Part shown: positions 47,512 to 55,444 of the stretch, piece after piece
How positions within the stretch are numbered: position 1 is the stretch's first letter
Layout: every line of letters starts with the position of its first letter
NCBI RefSeq assembly: GCF_001180305.1
Contig: NZ_CVSX01000041.1
Location: forward strand, 124,001 to 188,000
Source: Prochlorococcus marinus
Lineage (GTDB): Bacteria > Cyanobacteriota > Cyanobacteriia > PCC-6307 > Cyanobiaceae
Direction: 5' to 3'
DNA length: 64,000 nt
Notes under the pieces: generated by a model
Told to the model about the DNA's origin: nothing
Databases searched by the model: none
The model's input: the letters and a program-made list of their open reading frames with translations, nothing else
Program-made: the position numbers and the translations under genes

Positions 47512-47799
47512 ATGGTCAATTCAATTAGTATAGATATAGATTCAAAGAAAGAAAGAGTAAAGTTCCCAGAAGCAAGGGTTATAGTAATTGATGATACTTT
47601 TAATACGTTTCAACATGTAGCAAATTGTCTTCTTTTAATCATCCCTGGGATGAGTGAAAAAAGGGCATGGGATCTAACCATCAATGTAGACAAGTTAGGT
47701 TCAGCTGAAGTATGGAGAGGAAATCTTGAACAGGCAGAGCTATATCATGAGCGACTTGTCAGAAAAGGATTAACTATGGCACCAATTGAGAAAATATAA
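47512..47799 (+). CDS. clpS: ATP-dependent Clp protease adaptor ClpS
   Basis: An N-end-rule adaptor that delivers substrates to ClpC/ClpP. The 95 residues contain VIVIDDTFNTFQHVANCLL, with the Asp and Asn-Thr of the N-degron pocket, then ending GLTMAPIEK, which resembles the ClpS C-terminus. The N-terminal extension that threads into the Clp pore is short. Cyanobacteria often have two ClpS paralogues with different specificity; which one this is cannot be fixed here. It lies just after tRNA-Met, at the edge of a microprotein-rich stretch. Confidence 0.9.
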   Translation: MVNSISIDIDSKKERVKFPEARVIVIDDTFNTFQHVANCLLLIIPGMSEKRAWDLTINVDKLGSAEVWRGNLEQAELYHERLVRKGLTMAPIEKI

Positions 47800-47882
47800 A
47801 AATATTTTATTATGACGGAGGTTTTTGGCATATTAATTTGATCATTTAAATAGTTAAAATATTTTCAAATATAAACATAATT

Positions 47883-47895
47883 AGGTGTGACACCT
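47883..47895. promoter_or_regulatory. Operator-like palindrome downstream of the RHH gene
   Basis: A perfect 13-bp palindrome, AGGTGTGACACCT, centred at 47889, one base beyond the end of the RHH gene. It shares the GTGTnACAC core with the site at 48273-48285 in front of the same gene, so it is a candidate third binding site. Confidence 0.55.
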
Positions 47896-47896
47896 C

Positions 47897-48259
47897 TTAT
47901 TCTAATATGTTATTTTGCTTCATAACCTTCTTAAAATACTTAAACTCTATAAATTCGTGCATCATTTTAATATCTTCGGAGGATACTTTTTTATTTAAAG
48001 TATAAAAATCAGAATTATTTGGTGAAATACTTTTTTTGGATGAAGATTCTTTTTCAAAGTAATTATTTATAAAACTTGGCATATCATCTTTATTTGTAAT
48101 AAAGGTATCACATAACATTCCCCGAGACCTTAATGCTTCTTCAACCAATAAACCAGTAATTTTAGACTGACTAAACTCATTAGCTCTACATAATTTATCA
48201 ATAATGTCATGAACTTCTTGTCTCGGCAAAAACCCAATTCTTTTTCTTTGAGAGGGCAT
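47897..48259 (-). CDS. Ribbon-helix-helix family regulator (putative)
   Basis: A 120-residue protein. The N-terminal 46 residues fit a ribbon-helix-helix DNA-binding unit: basic strand KRIGFLP (6-12), then two helices (EVHDIIDKLCRANEF and ITGLLVEEALRSRG). The C-terminal part is polar and helical, without a recognised domain or a partner toxin next to it. Its own promoter lies between two AGTGTnACACT-type palindromes, with a third site just past its stop, the pattern expected for a self-repressing regulator. It begins the accessory-looking stretch after clpS. Confidence 0.72.
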   Translation of the reverse strand: MPSQRKRIGFLPRQEVHDIIDKLCRANEFSQSKITGLLVEEALRSRGMLCDTFITNKDDMPSFINNYFEKESSSKKSISPNNSDFYTLNKKVSSEDIKMMHEFIEFKYFKKVMKQNNILE

Positions 48260-48272
48260 AATAATAAAACTA

Positions 48273-48319
48273 AAGTGTCACACTTGCACATTATAAGTGT
48301 TGCACTATATTTGAATCAA
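48273..48319 (-). promoter_or_regulatory. Promoter with flanking operators for the RHH gene
   Basis: On the minus strand, TTGATT (48314-48319) and a perfect TATAAT (48290-48295) are 18 bp apart. The -10 box lies between a perfect 13-bp palindrome AAGTGTCACACTT (48273-48285) and an imperfect AGTGTTGCACT (48296-48306), whose centres are 22 bp apart, about two helical turns. A divergent plus-strand promoter (TTGCAC 48284-48289, TATATT 48306-48311) overlaps the same sites. Confidence 0.65.
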
Positions 48320-48334
48320 GTCAATTAATTTTTT

Positions 48335-48487
48335 ATGCATATTTTAATTTTACCTGCAGGATTTATTCTTTGGTATTTAGCTTATAAAGCAAAACCAATT
48401 ATTAATGATGAAATTTCACTTCAGTGGGAAGAAAGGAACACAAATAAAAGGAACAAACTTTCAAATATAATTAATGAAAGCATTTAA
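48335..48487 (+). CDS. Single-helix membrane microprotein (putative)
   Basis: A 50-residue ORF starting MHILILPAGFILWYLAYKAK, a hydrophobic helix with a basic flank, followed by a charged tail. A plus-strand promoter candidate overlaps the operators of the divergent RHH gene, so both may be regulated together. I do not recognise the family. The ordered hydrophobic-then-charged layout favours a real gene. Confidence 0.5.
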   Translation: MHILILPAGFILWYLAYKAKPIINDEISLQWEERNTNKRNKLSNIINESI

Positions 48488-48489
48488 AA

Positions 48490-48663
48490 CTAATTACCAA
48501 CAAATTTTGACCATTCCTTATGCTTAGAATCTAGATCTGAGATCAACTGTTTTTGATAAATATATTTAAGTTGATTTTCGTTAAGAGATTTTTTTGTAAT
48601 AACCATCTCGTGGGAGAAAAAATTAGGAGTGTTAGAGCTACAAATTGTTTTTTTGATATCCAT
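48490..48663 (-). CDS. Microprotein of unknown function (putative)
   Basis: A 57-residue ORF with start MDIKKTICSSNTPNFFSHEM and a C-terminal helix ending DSKHKEWSKFVGN. It has no membrane segment. It is convergent with the preceding plus-strand microprotein with 2 bases between them, a compact layout that suggests both are real. No known family is recognised. Confidence 0.5.
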   Translation of the reverse strand: MDIKKTICSSNTPNFFSHEMVITKKSLNENQLKYIYQKQLISDLDSKHKEWSKFVGN

Positions 48664-48823
48664 TAAAAATTTTTAACTAATATTTTTATATGTTTTATCA
48701 GACTTAAGACAGGAATTTTTTATGTTTTTTTTATATTTGCTTAATATTATTTTGGCAGGTTTGTAAAAATTATAAATTTATTAATTAAAAAAGGTTATAT
48801 TGAAGGAAATATATTATTTAACT

Positions 48824-49015
48824 ATGAATCTAAAGGAGAGAGGTATAACTATTGGGGATTTACTAATAATTTTTATAATAATTGTCATTTCTTCGTTATC
48901 TCTTAAAGCACTAAAAAAGGATAAGGAAACAACATTTAATCAAAGTCCTCAAGAAAAAATATCTTATGATATTAATTTGTTATCAAGAAAAAATTTTACA
49001 AATTTTATAATATAA
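48824..49015 (+). CDS. Single-helix membrane microprotein (putative)
   Basis: A 63-residue ORF from the ATG at 48824, or 71 from an upstream TTG at 48800. Residues 10-28 (ITIGDLLIIFIIIVISSLSL) form a clear membrane helix, followed by a basic, polar tail. No known family is recognised. Gaps of about 160 and 105 bases without a gene lie before and after it. Confidence 0.5.
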   Translation: MNLKERGITIGDLLIIFIIIVISSLSLKALKKDKETTFNQSPQEKISYDINLLSRKNFTNFII

Positions 49016-49122
49016 ATATATAAATTTTATAAGGTCATATTGAACACTAAAATTTATTTGAATTATTTTAATAGAATTCAAATAGAAATTATAACGAAAA
49101 TATTTTTTATTTTATGAAGTAA

Positions 49123-49317
49123 TTATTGACTTGAATTAAAACTTTCCCATTTTAAATTATCTTTTAAATCTTTAAAATCATTTGATAAAGAAACTAAATT
49201 TACCATTTGAAGGACTTGGTTTTTATTTAGCCTATCGATCATTATAAGTTTATTGAGCATTTCTAAAACAGATTTATCATTTATATTCATTCCAAGAAAA
49301 AAACTTAAATTTTCCAC
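49123..49317 (-). CDS. Microprotein of unknown function (putative)
   Basis: A 64-residue soluble, helical ORF beginning MENLSFFLGMNINDKSVLEM, with a regular hydrophobic pattern and a C-terminal LKDNLKWESFNSSQ. No membrane segment or known domain is visible. It stands alone on the minus strand in the microprotein-rich stretch. Confidence 0.5.
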   Translation of the reverse strand: MENLSFFLGMNINDKSVLEMLNKLIMIDRLNKNQVLQMVNLVSLSNDFKDLKDNLKWESFNSSQ

Positions 49318-49476
49318 TTAGTCTATCTAAAAAAATAATAATTTTATAAATTTAATATTTTTATTTGTAAGTATAAAAAATAATTTATAAACTCATTAAA
49401 CCTCATACTCTTATTCATCCGAGAAAATATAGAACTCATTTTCTTAAAAATTCGTTTATTGTAAAAATAAAAAAAA

Positions 49477-49647
49477 ATGAAAAAAAATTCTAGTAAAGAA
49501 TATTTGAATAGAGAAGAAGTAAACGAAATGATTGAATCAGCTATTAGAAGGCACAATAGAAGATCAACTATAATTTCAAGTGTACTAGGATGGATATTAA
49601 TAGGAGGTTACTCATTTGGACTATTTCAAGCAGTACAAAACGTATAA
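49477..49647 (+). CDS. Small membrane protein with basic N-terminus
   Basis: A 56-residue ORF. An acidic then basic N-terminal helix (EEVNEMIESAIRRHNRRST) is followed by one membrane helix (about 31-50, TIISSVLGWILIGGYSFGLF). The amphipathic-helix plus membrane-helix layout is convincing for a real gene. I do not recognise the family, and it lacks the ExxNGRxAMxG motif of high-light-inducible proteins. A 70-residue ORF in antisense is its shadow. Confidence 0.6.
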   Translation: MKKNSSKEYLNREEVNEMIESAIRRHNRRSTIISSVLGWILIGGYSFGLFQAVQNV

Positions 49648-49708
49648 TTTACGCTTTAAAGGGTTGAATTAGTGAGATGATAGATTAATAAAAGATATTG
49701 TTTTTTTT

Positions 49709-49930
49709 ATGAGGGAATATATTAAGGCAAATTTATCAGTTATTAGAAAATATTTTAATAAAAGAAAAAAATTTATATCTAAATTGAATAATGACTCGAT
49801 AATGGAAGAATTCAAAGAATGGAGTAAAGATCCAATACCAGAAATAGAATCAATATGGACTTTACCTGACTTGACAAGAAATGAAAGATTAAAAAATTTT
49901 TGTCGCTCAATTAAAAAAGAAATAAAATAA
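49709..49930 (+). CDS. Small basic protein of unknown function
   Basis: A 73-residue lysine-rich soluble protein, start MREYIKANLSVIRKYFNKRK, middle EEFKEWSKDPIPEIESIWTL, end NFCRSIKKEIK. The high Lys/Arg content suggests binding to nucleic acid or another acidic partner, but no known domain is seen. It is convergent with a small minus-strand membrane-protein ORF, with 4 bases between. Confidence 0.52.
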   Translation: MREYIKANLSVIRKYFNKRKKFISKLNNDSIMEEFKEWSKDPIPEIESIWTLPDLTRNERLKNFCRSIKKEIK

Positions 49931-49934
49931 TATT

Positions 49935-50093
49935 TCAACTACCTAGTTGAATATGGTTTATTTTTAAGTAAAAGTAACCAGCAAATCCAACCATATTCAA
50001 TATTAATACGAAAATCCAAGCACCTACTGGTTGTTTAGAGTCGAACTTTTTAATTTTAATTTTATTCTTTAGCCTTTCAATGTATTTAGCCAT
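49935..50093 (-). CDS. Single-helix membrane microprotein
   Basis: A 52-residue ORF. A strongly basic N-terminus (MAKYIERLKNKIKIKKFDSK) precedes one membrane helix (about 23-43, VGAWIFVLILNMVGFAGYFYL) and a short tail. The basic segment would stay in the cytoplasm. It is similar in layout to other small thylakoid-associated proteins, but no family is recognised. Confidence 0.58.
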   Translation of the reverse strand: MAKYIERLKNKIKIKKFDSKQPVGAWIFVLILNMVGFAGYFYLKINHIQLGS

Positions 50094-50173
50094 AATTAAA
50101 GTTATTGATTAAAGAATAATTTTAATTATAGTGAGTTGAATTAAGAGGAATATTAAATAAAAATAATTTCATC

Positions 50174-50293
50174 TCAATTTTTATTTTCGAGCCTTTTAAT
50201 AGGATATTTTATTAATTCCTTTTTTAAGTTTTTTAAAAGTTTATTATGATTCAAAATTGTAAACTTTCTAGTAAAGGAATAATGCCAATTCAT
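50174..50293 (-). CDS. Possible basic microprotein
   Basis: A 39-residue lysine-rich ORF (start MNWHYSFTRKFTILNHNKLL) in the roughly 300-base gap before the peroxiredoxin gene. It is short, and evidence is limited to an intact frame and coherent basic composition. The rest of the gap shows no other feature apart from the likely prx promoter region. Confidence 0.3.
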   Translation of the reverse strand: MNWHYSFTRKFTILNHNKLLKNLKKELIKYPIKRLENKN

Positions 50294-50391
50294 TGAATTT
50301 GAAAAAAACTTGCTAATTTATTATCTATAAAATTATAATACTCTATACGGTCATTAAGACCTAAAATATTTTAAATAAGGATGAATCTTTC

Positions 50392-50976
50392 ATGAGCTTA
50401 AGAGTTGGACAAGAAGCACCTGATTTCAGTGCTACAGCAGTATATGATCAAGAGTTTAAGGAAATTACACTCTCAGGTCTAAGAGGTAAGTGGGTTGTTT
50501 TATTTTTCTACCCACTAGACTTTACGTTTGTATGTCCAACAGAGATCACTGCATTTAGTGATAGATATAAAGATTTCTCATCACTTAATACAGAAATACT
50601 TGGAGTATCAGTAGATAGCAAACACTGTCATTTGGCTTGGATACAAACCCCTAGAAACGAGGGTGGGATTGGGGATATAAGCTATCCATTAGTCTCAGAC
50701 TTAAAAAGAGAAATCTGCCAGGCATACAATGTCCTTAATGATGATGGTGAAGCAGATAGAGGTTTATTTCTAATCAATCCTGACGGAATAGTTATGCACA
50801 CAACTGTAAATAAAGCCCCTGTAGGTAGAAATGTTGATGAAACGCTAAGAATCCTTCAAGGGTATCAATACGTTGCGGCAAACCCTGATGAAGTATGCCC
50901 AGCAAACTGGACTCCAGGCGAGAAAACAATGTTAGAGGACCCCAAAGGTAGTAAAGAATATTTTTCTGCGCTATAG
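50392..50976 (+). CDS. 2-Cys peroxiredoxin (AhpC/TSA type)
   Basis: Typical 2-Cys peroxiredoxin that removes H2O2 and alkyl peroxides, reduced by thioredoxin. The peroxidatic Cys48 lies in [17 protein letters not shown] and the resolving Cys169 in [10 protein letters not shown]. The C-terminal YF region (KEYFSAL) that causes sensitivity to over-oxidation is present. There is no signal peptide, so it is cytoplasmic, which complements the exported PrxQ-type enzyme at 1287-1823. The length is 194. A leader of about 100 A+T-rich bases precedes it. Confidence 0.96.
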   Translation: MSLRVGQEAPDFSATAVYDQEFKEITLSGLRGKWVVLFFYPLDFTFVCPTEITAFSDRYKDFSSLNTEILGVSVDSKHCHLAWIQTPRNEGGIGDISYPLVSDLKREICQAYNVLNDDGEADRGLFLINPDGIVMHTTVNKAPVGRNVDETLRILQGYQYVAANPDEVCPANWTPGEKTMLEDPKGSKEYFSAL

Positions 50977-50991
50977 ATTTCTAAAAAACTT

Positions 50992-51744
50992 CTAAGAAAA
51001 TACTGAATAAAAAATAATTATAAAAAAATAAAAAATAAAGATTTTCAAAAAGTTGACCATTTCTCCTTTAATAGGCATAGAAATGGCCCAGTCACTTAAA
51101 TTAGATTTATATGACAGAAAAGACCATATAAAATAAAATATTTCTATTGCTATTAAGTTAAACACATTAATTAAATTAATGTTATTTAATGGATAATATT
51201 TGTAGATATGAAATTGATCATCAATATTAATATTATTAATTTGGAGATACCATATAAAAATAGAAATCAAAATGAAATTTACTAATATTAATTTCTTAAA
51301 GAGAATTCTAAATTTCCTAAAAATTAAAAAAATAGCAATAAAAAATATCAAAAAATTTAACTGAAAAATACCGGGTTGTTGAAATTTAATTCCCTCGAGA
51401 AATAAATTAGATATAAAATCAAAAACTAAATAAAAATAATCAACTATTAAGTAAGAAAGAGATAGTAAATTTATCGCTACTAGAAATAATAAAGTTTTCC
51501 CTTTAATTATTTTTTTACTGCTAATACTATTATTGTTAAATTTATAGTATGTGAAGTAATTTAATGAGTTTAAACATATCAGAATAGGACATATTATACC
51601 ACTCAAAAAGTAAAGAATTGAATAAATAGAAACAACATTATTATTGAATAAATATAAATTAAACCATTGTTTTTGAACAAATGGAATAACAAGCAAGAAT
51701 GAAAGTGTAATAATCAAACTTGATGAGTTGTTTTTTATTATCAA
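50992..51744 (-). CDS. Multi-pass membrane protein of unknown function
   Basis: A 250-residue, very hydrophobic protein with about seven predicted membrane helices and no recognised motif. It has a strong excess of Phe, Ile, Leu and Asn. The start is TTG at 51744. It follows the protease-dead FtsH gene by 39 bases on the same strand, so the two are probably cotranscribed. A partner or substrate relation is possible, but rests only on position. It is convergent with the peroxiredoxin gene. Confidence 0.75.
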   Translation of the reverse strand: MIIKNNSSSLIITLSFLLVIPFVQKQWFNLYLFNNNVVSIYSILYFLSGIICPILICLNSLNYFTYYKFNNNSISSKKIIKGKTLLFLVAINLLSLSYLIVDYFYLVFDFISNLFLEGIKFQQPGIFQLNFLIFFIAIFLIFRKFRILFKKLILVNFILISIFIWYLQINNINIDDQFHIYKYYPLNNINLINVFNLIAIEIFYFIWSFLSYKSNLSDWAISMPIKGEMVNFLKIFIFYFFIIIFYSVFS

Positions 51745-51783
51745 GAAAAAATTTATTTATTTTTTAAATTTAAAACAATTAAA

Positions 51784-53538
51784 TCAAACTTTCAACATTT
51801 TAGAAGTTGTTAATTTAAAAACCTTCTTATCTATAGTTTCCTGATTTAAAAGTATATCAACTAATTTATCGAGTAAGTCTCTATTTCTTTTTAATATTTT
51901 TATTGAGTTATTTAATGAAATTTTAGAAATCTTTATGATTTCATTATCAATTCTAGAACTAGTATTTTCTGCTATGAGAGGCTTTCTTCTAAATAATCCA
52001 TCTCCCAAAAACATTTCATTATTATCAGAATCCATTGAAATTGGACCAATAATTGAAAATCCGTATTTTGTAACCATTTCCCTTACAATATTCGTCGCGT
52101 AAGAGATATCATTTATAGAGCATTGCGTTATTTCACTTTCACCAAAAACTATCGTTTCTGCCGCTCTTCCAGCTAGAGCAATTTCAATTTTTGAAAATAA
52201 TAATTTTTTTGAAATCAAGCCACTAGAAATTACATCTTCGTCAGGGCATATTTTTGTATATCCTCCTATAGATCCAGATCTAGGTAAAATCGTAATCTTT
52301 TCAACTGAATCAATTCCATTTTTCACTGCAGATACAATTGCTCTGCCTACCTCGTTATAAGCAATAATTTTTTTCATATTTGGAGAAGTTATTAATGTAC
52401 TTCTCAGGCCAATAGTGATTTTATCAAGAGCATTTTCTATATGATGATCACTGATTAATTTAGATTCATCCCTTGCACAGTGAATAGCACTCTCGTTCAT
52501 CAAATTTGCAAGATCTGCTCCTGAAAATCCAACCGTTCTAGAGGCCCAATATCCTAAGTCAACTTCGCTTGATAGTGGTTTGGAAAGGGAGTGAACTGAA
52601 AGAATTTTTTTTCTACCATCTAAATCAGGAAGCATTACTTCAATCTTCCTATCAAATCTACCTGGTCTTAATAATGCTGAATCCAAAATATCTGGTCTGT
52701 TTGTGGCTGCTAAAACAATAATCCCCGAATTATCAGCAAAACCATCTAATTCTGTTAGAAGCTGATTAAGGGTTTGTTCCCTTTCATCATTTCCACCTCC
52801 AATCCCAGAACCTCTTTGCCTACCGATAGAATCAATTTCATCAATGAAAATTATACAAGGAGATTTTTCCTTAGCCTTAGAGAATAGATCCCGAACGCGG
52901 CTCGCACCAACACCAACAAAAAGTTCTACAAACTCTGATGCCGATATTGATAGAAAAGGCACTCCTGATTCACCTGCAATTGCTTTAGCCAATAATGTTT
53001 TACCTGTTCCTGGTGGGCCAATTAGAAGAACTCCTTTAGGAACTTTTGCTCCAAGATTTTCAAATTTCTTAGGTTCTTTCAAAAATGTTATTACCTCTTT
53101 TAATTCCTCAGCGGCTTCAGGTACACCAGCTACATCATCGAATCTCGTTTCTACATCATCAATAGTTACAAATTTAGCTTGATTTTTGGTAAAACCAAAG
53201 GCTCTGGATGCCAATTTTGATGTACTCCTCAGAATTAAAACTATAGCTAATATGAAAATCAGGAAAAGACTTATTGAAGCAAATGAATTAGCCGCTGATG
53301 CTTCTTTTCTACTATTATTAATAGTGAGATCCACCTTATTTTCAGTAGCCTTTTCAAGGATTAGTTGATCGTTGTAAAGGATCGGTATTTTAAATTTATC
53401 GCCATTTTTATACAAAACATCAATTTCTCTCTGCCTAGGATAGAAAAATATTGATTCTATTTTCCCCGTCTCTATATCCTTTAGAAGATCCGAATAACTT
53501 GATTTAGAATCTGAATATGAGAATTTTGATCTAAACAC
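51784..53538 (-). CDS. FtsH-family AAA+ protein with a lost protease site (FtsHi-like)
   Basis: A 584-residue FtsH homologue. A short N-terminal non-cytoplasmic-type domain is followed by one membrane helix (about 88-104). The AAA+ module is complete: GPPGTGKT Walker [10 protein letters not shown] Walker B and [20 protein letters not shown]. The zinc site HEXXH, normally in AYHEAGHA, reads AYNEVGRA here, with Asn395 and Arg399 replacing both histidines and Glu396 kept. It should therefore unfold but not cleave, like plant FtsHi proteins. The first membrane helix of FtsH is missing: translation starts at GTG (53538) with an in-frame stop just upstream. A possible third ligand Asp remains in [12 protein letters not shown]. 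Confidence 0.92.
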   Translation of the reverse strand: MFRSKFSYSDSKSSYSDLLKDIETGKIESIFFYPRQREIDVLYKNGDKFKIPILYNDQLILEKATENKVDLTINNSRKEASAANSFASISLFLIFILAIVLILRSTSKLASRAFGFTKNQAKFVTIDDVETRFDDVAGVPEAAEELKEVITFLKEPKKFENLGAKVPKGVLLIGPPGTGKTLLAKAIAGESGVPFLSISASEFVELFVGVGASRVRDLFSKAKEKSPCIIFIDEIDSIGRQRGSGIGGGNDEREQTLNQLLTELDGFADNSGIIVLAATNRPDILDSALLRPGRFDRKIEVMLPDLDGRKKILSVHSLSKPLSSEVDLGYWASRTVGFSGADLANLMNESAIHCARDESKLISDHHIENALDKITIGLRSTLITSPNMKKIIAYNEVGRAIVSAVKNGIDSVEKITILPRSGSIGGYTKICPDEDVISSGLISKKLLFSKIEIALAGRAAETIVFGESEITQCSINDISYATNIVREMVTKYGFSIIGPISMDSDNNEMFLGDGLFRRKPLIAENTSSRIDNEIIKISKISLNNSIKILKRNRDLLDKLVDILLNQETIDKKVFKLTTSKMLKV

Positions 53539-53669
53539 TAATCTTTACAAGTGATTAATAAAGCATATATGCTTATTTAAAAAATTGACGTATATAAACA
53601 AAATATACTCAAAAGTTTTGGAGTTAACCAGTTAAAGGTTATATTATTATGAGGAAATAAATAAACAGA

Positions 53670-53840
53670 ATGGCTGTACCAAAGAAGAAAAAATCAAAGA
53701 GTAAAAGGAACCAAAGGCATGCTGTCTGGAAAGGTAAAGCATCAATAGCAGCTCAAAAAGCTATATCTTTAGGTAAATCAGTTTTAACTGGGAAAGCCCA
53801 AGGATTTGTTTATCCTATTGAAGAAGAAGAAGAAGAAGAA
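53670..53840 (+). CDS. rpmF: 50S ribosomal protein L32
   Basis: A 56-residue large-subunit ribosomal protein. [20 protein letters not shown] is the L32 signature. It lacks the zinc cysteines of some bacterial L32 forms. It ends with a run of six glutamates encoded by GAA repeats, as in other marine picocyanobacteria. The gene is divergent from the FtsH-like gene and convergent with ycf20. Confidence 0.95.
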
Positions 53841-53846
53841 TAGCTT

Positions 53847-54173
53847 TTAAGATCCTAATTTAAATGCCTCAAGTATAACGGCATAAATTGCACCTATTCT
53901 TAATTTATCAACTACGGTCCACACATAATAAAATTTTGAACTTGAGGGAGGTTTTATTCTTATAATGATTTCAATAAAAACAATAATTATTGGGACCATA
54001 ATCAACTCATTTTTACCTTCAGATATAAATTTTGTAAGAAAATTTGCGAATAAAAAATAACCTGTCAAAACAGAAATTAGACCAATAGATTTTGTCCTCC
54101 AAGTATCACTTAGAAAACCAAAAAATAAATTATTTAACTGGTAGGTAATTCTTGAAAAATTAGTTTTTTGCAT
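53847..54173 (-). CDS. ycf20: Ycf20-like protein (DUF565)
   Basis: A 108-residue membrane protein of the Ycf20 family, found in cyanobacteria and plastids. A plant homologue affects non-photochemical quenching. The conserved region FGFLSDTWRTKSIGLISVLTGYFL and the following VPIIIVFIEIIIRI fit the family, with two to three membrane helices. The start overlaps the HAD gene by 14 bases. The function here is unproven, probably in the thylakoid. Confidence 0.8.
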   Translation of the reverse strand: MQKTNFSRITYQLNNLFFGFLSDTWRTKSIGLISVLTGYFLFANFLTKFISEGKNELIMVPIIIVFIEIIIRIKPPSSSKFYYVWTVVDKLRIGAIYAVILEAFKLGS

Positions 54174-54924
54174 TACTAAAAGAAACTAAATAATCATTCA
54201 GAAAGTTATAGTCAACATATGTTTTTTTTAGTTTAGGGCCTTTAATTACATTTGCCACATTATTCTCATCACCAAGATTATCTAAAATACAATCTAATTT
54301 AATATTTTCCTCAAGAACAATTGGGATATTTGAAGGAACAAAAATTGTAGGCAAGTTAGCGGCTAAAGATGATTTCAACCCTGGATTGGAGTCTTCAAAA
54401 ACAATTGAGTTGTTTTTGTTTATACCACTTAATTGTATTGCCTTTAAATATGGTAATGGATTTGGTTTCTTTAATTCAACGTCTTCACTTGAAATTACGA
54501 ACTCAAAAGGGTTGAAGTCATTAAAAAGATTTTCAAGAAGTAGATTGACTTGATTTCTTGAACTTGAAGTAACAATAAATTGTCTTACTTTTTTTCTATG
54601 CAATTCATTTATTAATCTAAAAACACCAGTTTTGAAACTTACGCAATTTTTTTTTATAATTTCTAAATAATGAACCTGCTTTGTTTCATGAATTTTGAGA
54701 ATTAAATCTTCTGAGAAATCATCGTTATTCGATTTAGCGTAGTAGGCAATCCTATTTTTGCCCCCATTTATCTTCAAAAGTTTTATGTATTTATTAGTAT
54801 CCCAATTCCATTTAATACCAAGGTCATGGAAAGCATTATTAAAAGCAGGTAAATGAGCTTCTAATTCAGTGTTTGCGATGGTACCATCTAAATCCCAATA
54901 AACACCCTCCAGATACGACACCAA
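54160..54924 (-). CDS. HAD-superfamily phosphatase (CbbY/phosphoglucomutase-like)
   Basis: A 254-residue haloacid-dehalogenase hydrolase. The nucleophile motif is YWDLDGTIANTE with Asp11 and Asp13. FIVTSSSRNQ is motif II. Lys in VELKKPNPLPYLKA and the acidic VFEDSNPGL complete motifs III and IV. The helical cap places it in the CbbY/beta-phosphoglucomutase group. The substrate is probably a sugar phosphate such as xylulose 1,5-bisphosphate; this is inference. The start is non-ATG: TTG at 54924 or GTG at 54921. It is coupled to ycf20. Confidence 0.85.
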   Translation of the reverse strand: MVSYLEGVYWDLDGTIANTELEAHLPAFNNAFHDLGIKWNWDTNKYIKLLKINGGKNRIAYYAKSNNDDFSEDLILKIHETKQVHYLEIIKKNCVSFKTGVFRLINELHRKKVRQFIVTSSSRNQVNLLLENLFNDFNPFEFVISSEDVELKKPNPLPYLKAIQLSGINKNNSIVFEDSNPGLKSSLAANLPTIFVPSNIPIVLEENIKLDCILDNLGDENNVANVIKGPKLKKTYVDYNFLNDYLVSFSNAKN

Positions 54925-54936
54925 AAAGAATTTCTT

Positions 54937-55014
54937 TTATTTACGGTAAAATACAAGAGCAATTATTGCTGGTCCTGCTAACGCAACTACAGCTAAAGGA
55001 ATAAGTGTTGCCAT
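54937..55014 (-). CDS. psb30: Photosystem II protein Psb30 (Ycf12), probable
   Basis: A 25-residue single-helix protein, MATLIPLAVVALAGPAIIAL followed by VFYRK. The GPxxIALxxxRK pattern at the end of the helix matches Psb30/Ycf12, a small photosystem II core subunit near cytochrome b559. It is slightly shorter than most Psb30 forms (about 30-45), so another tiny photosystem subunit is possible. It lies in the gap between the HAD gene and the cysteine-cluster gene, below usual ORF size limits. Confidence 0.7.
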   Translation of the reverse strand: MATLIPLAVVALAGPAIIALVFYRK

Positions 55015-55096
55015 GATTAATGAATATGTTTTGTGATACTATTTTTACAAATAAATGACGAAACTGTACTGATACGTTACAAGATTGAATTAAATT

Positions 55097-55444
55097 ATGA
55101 AATCATGGACATGTATAGAAAATTGTGGAGCTTGTTGTAAATTCGACTTGAACGAAAGAAGTGATTTGGCTAACAAACTAAATAAAGAAGATATAGCTTT
55201 GATAAATTCGATGACGGCTAAAGACGGTTGGTGTAAAAACCTAGACAGAGAAAGTAAAAAATGCTTAATTTATGAAACCAGACCACATTTTTGCCGAGTA
55301 AATGAATTTTCAACTGCATTTAAAGGATATTTGAAATCTGGTGATAAATTTTTAATAGATTGCTGCAAACAACATATTTCATCAAATTATGGATTCCAAA
55401 GTAAAGAGATGAAAACTTTTAGAATTGCTGTCTCAGGAAAATGA
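55097..55444 (+). CDS. YkgJ-family cysteine cluster protein
   Basis: A 115-residue protein of the UPF0153/YkgJ family. Cysteines are arranged as CIENCGACCKF near the N-terminus, then WCKNLD, KKCLIYETRPHFCRV and DCCKQ, probably binding zinc or an Fe-S cluster. The biochemical role is unknown. Its last 4 bases overlap the start of the first UPF0016 gene, so they are in one operon with the metal transporter halves. Confidence 0.85.
   Translation: MKSWTCIENCGACCKFDLNERSDLANKLNKEDIALINSMTAKDGWCKNLDRESKKCLIYETRPHFCRVNEFSTAFKGYLKSGDKFLIDCCKQHISSNYGFQSKEMKTFRIAVSGK

Noticed and set aside
48824..50093. High-light-inducible protein genes among the small membrane ORFs.
   Set aside because: None carries the ExxNGRxAMxG chlorophyll-binding motif.
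52340..52360. Loss of HEXXH in the FtsH-like gene as a sequencing error.
   Set aside because: Two separate codons changed (His to Asn and His to Arg) with the reading frame and all AAA+ motifs intact; single-base noise would not give this pattern.
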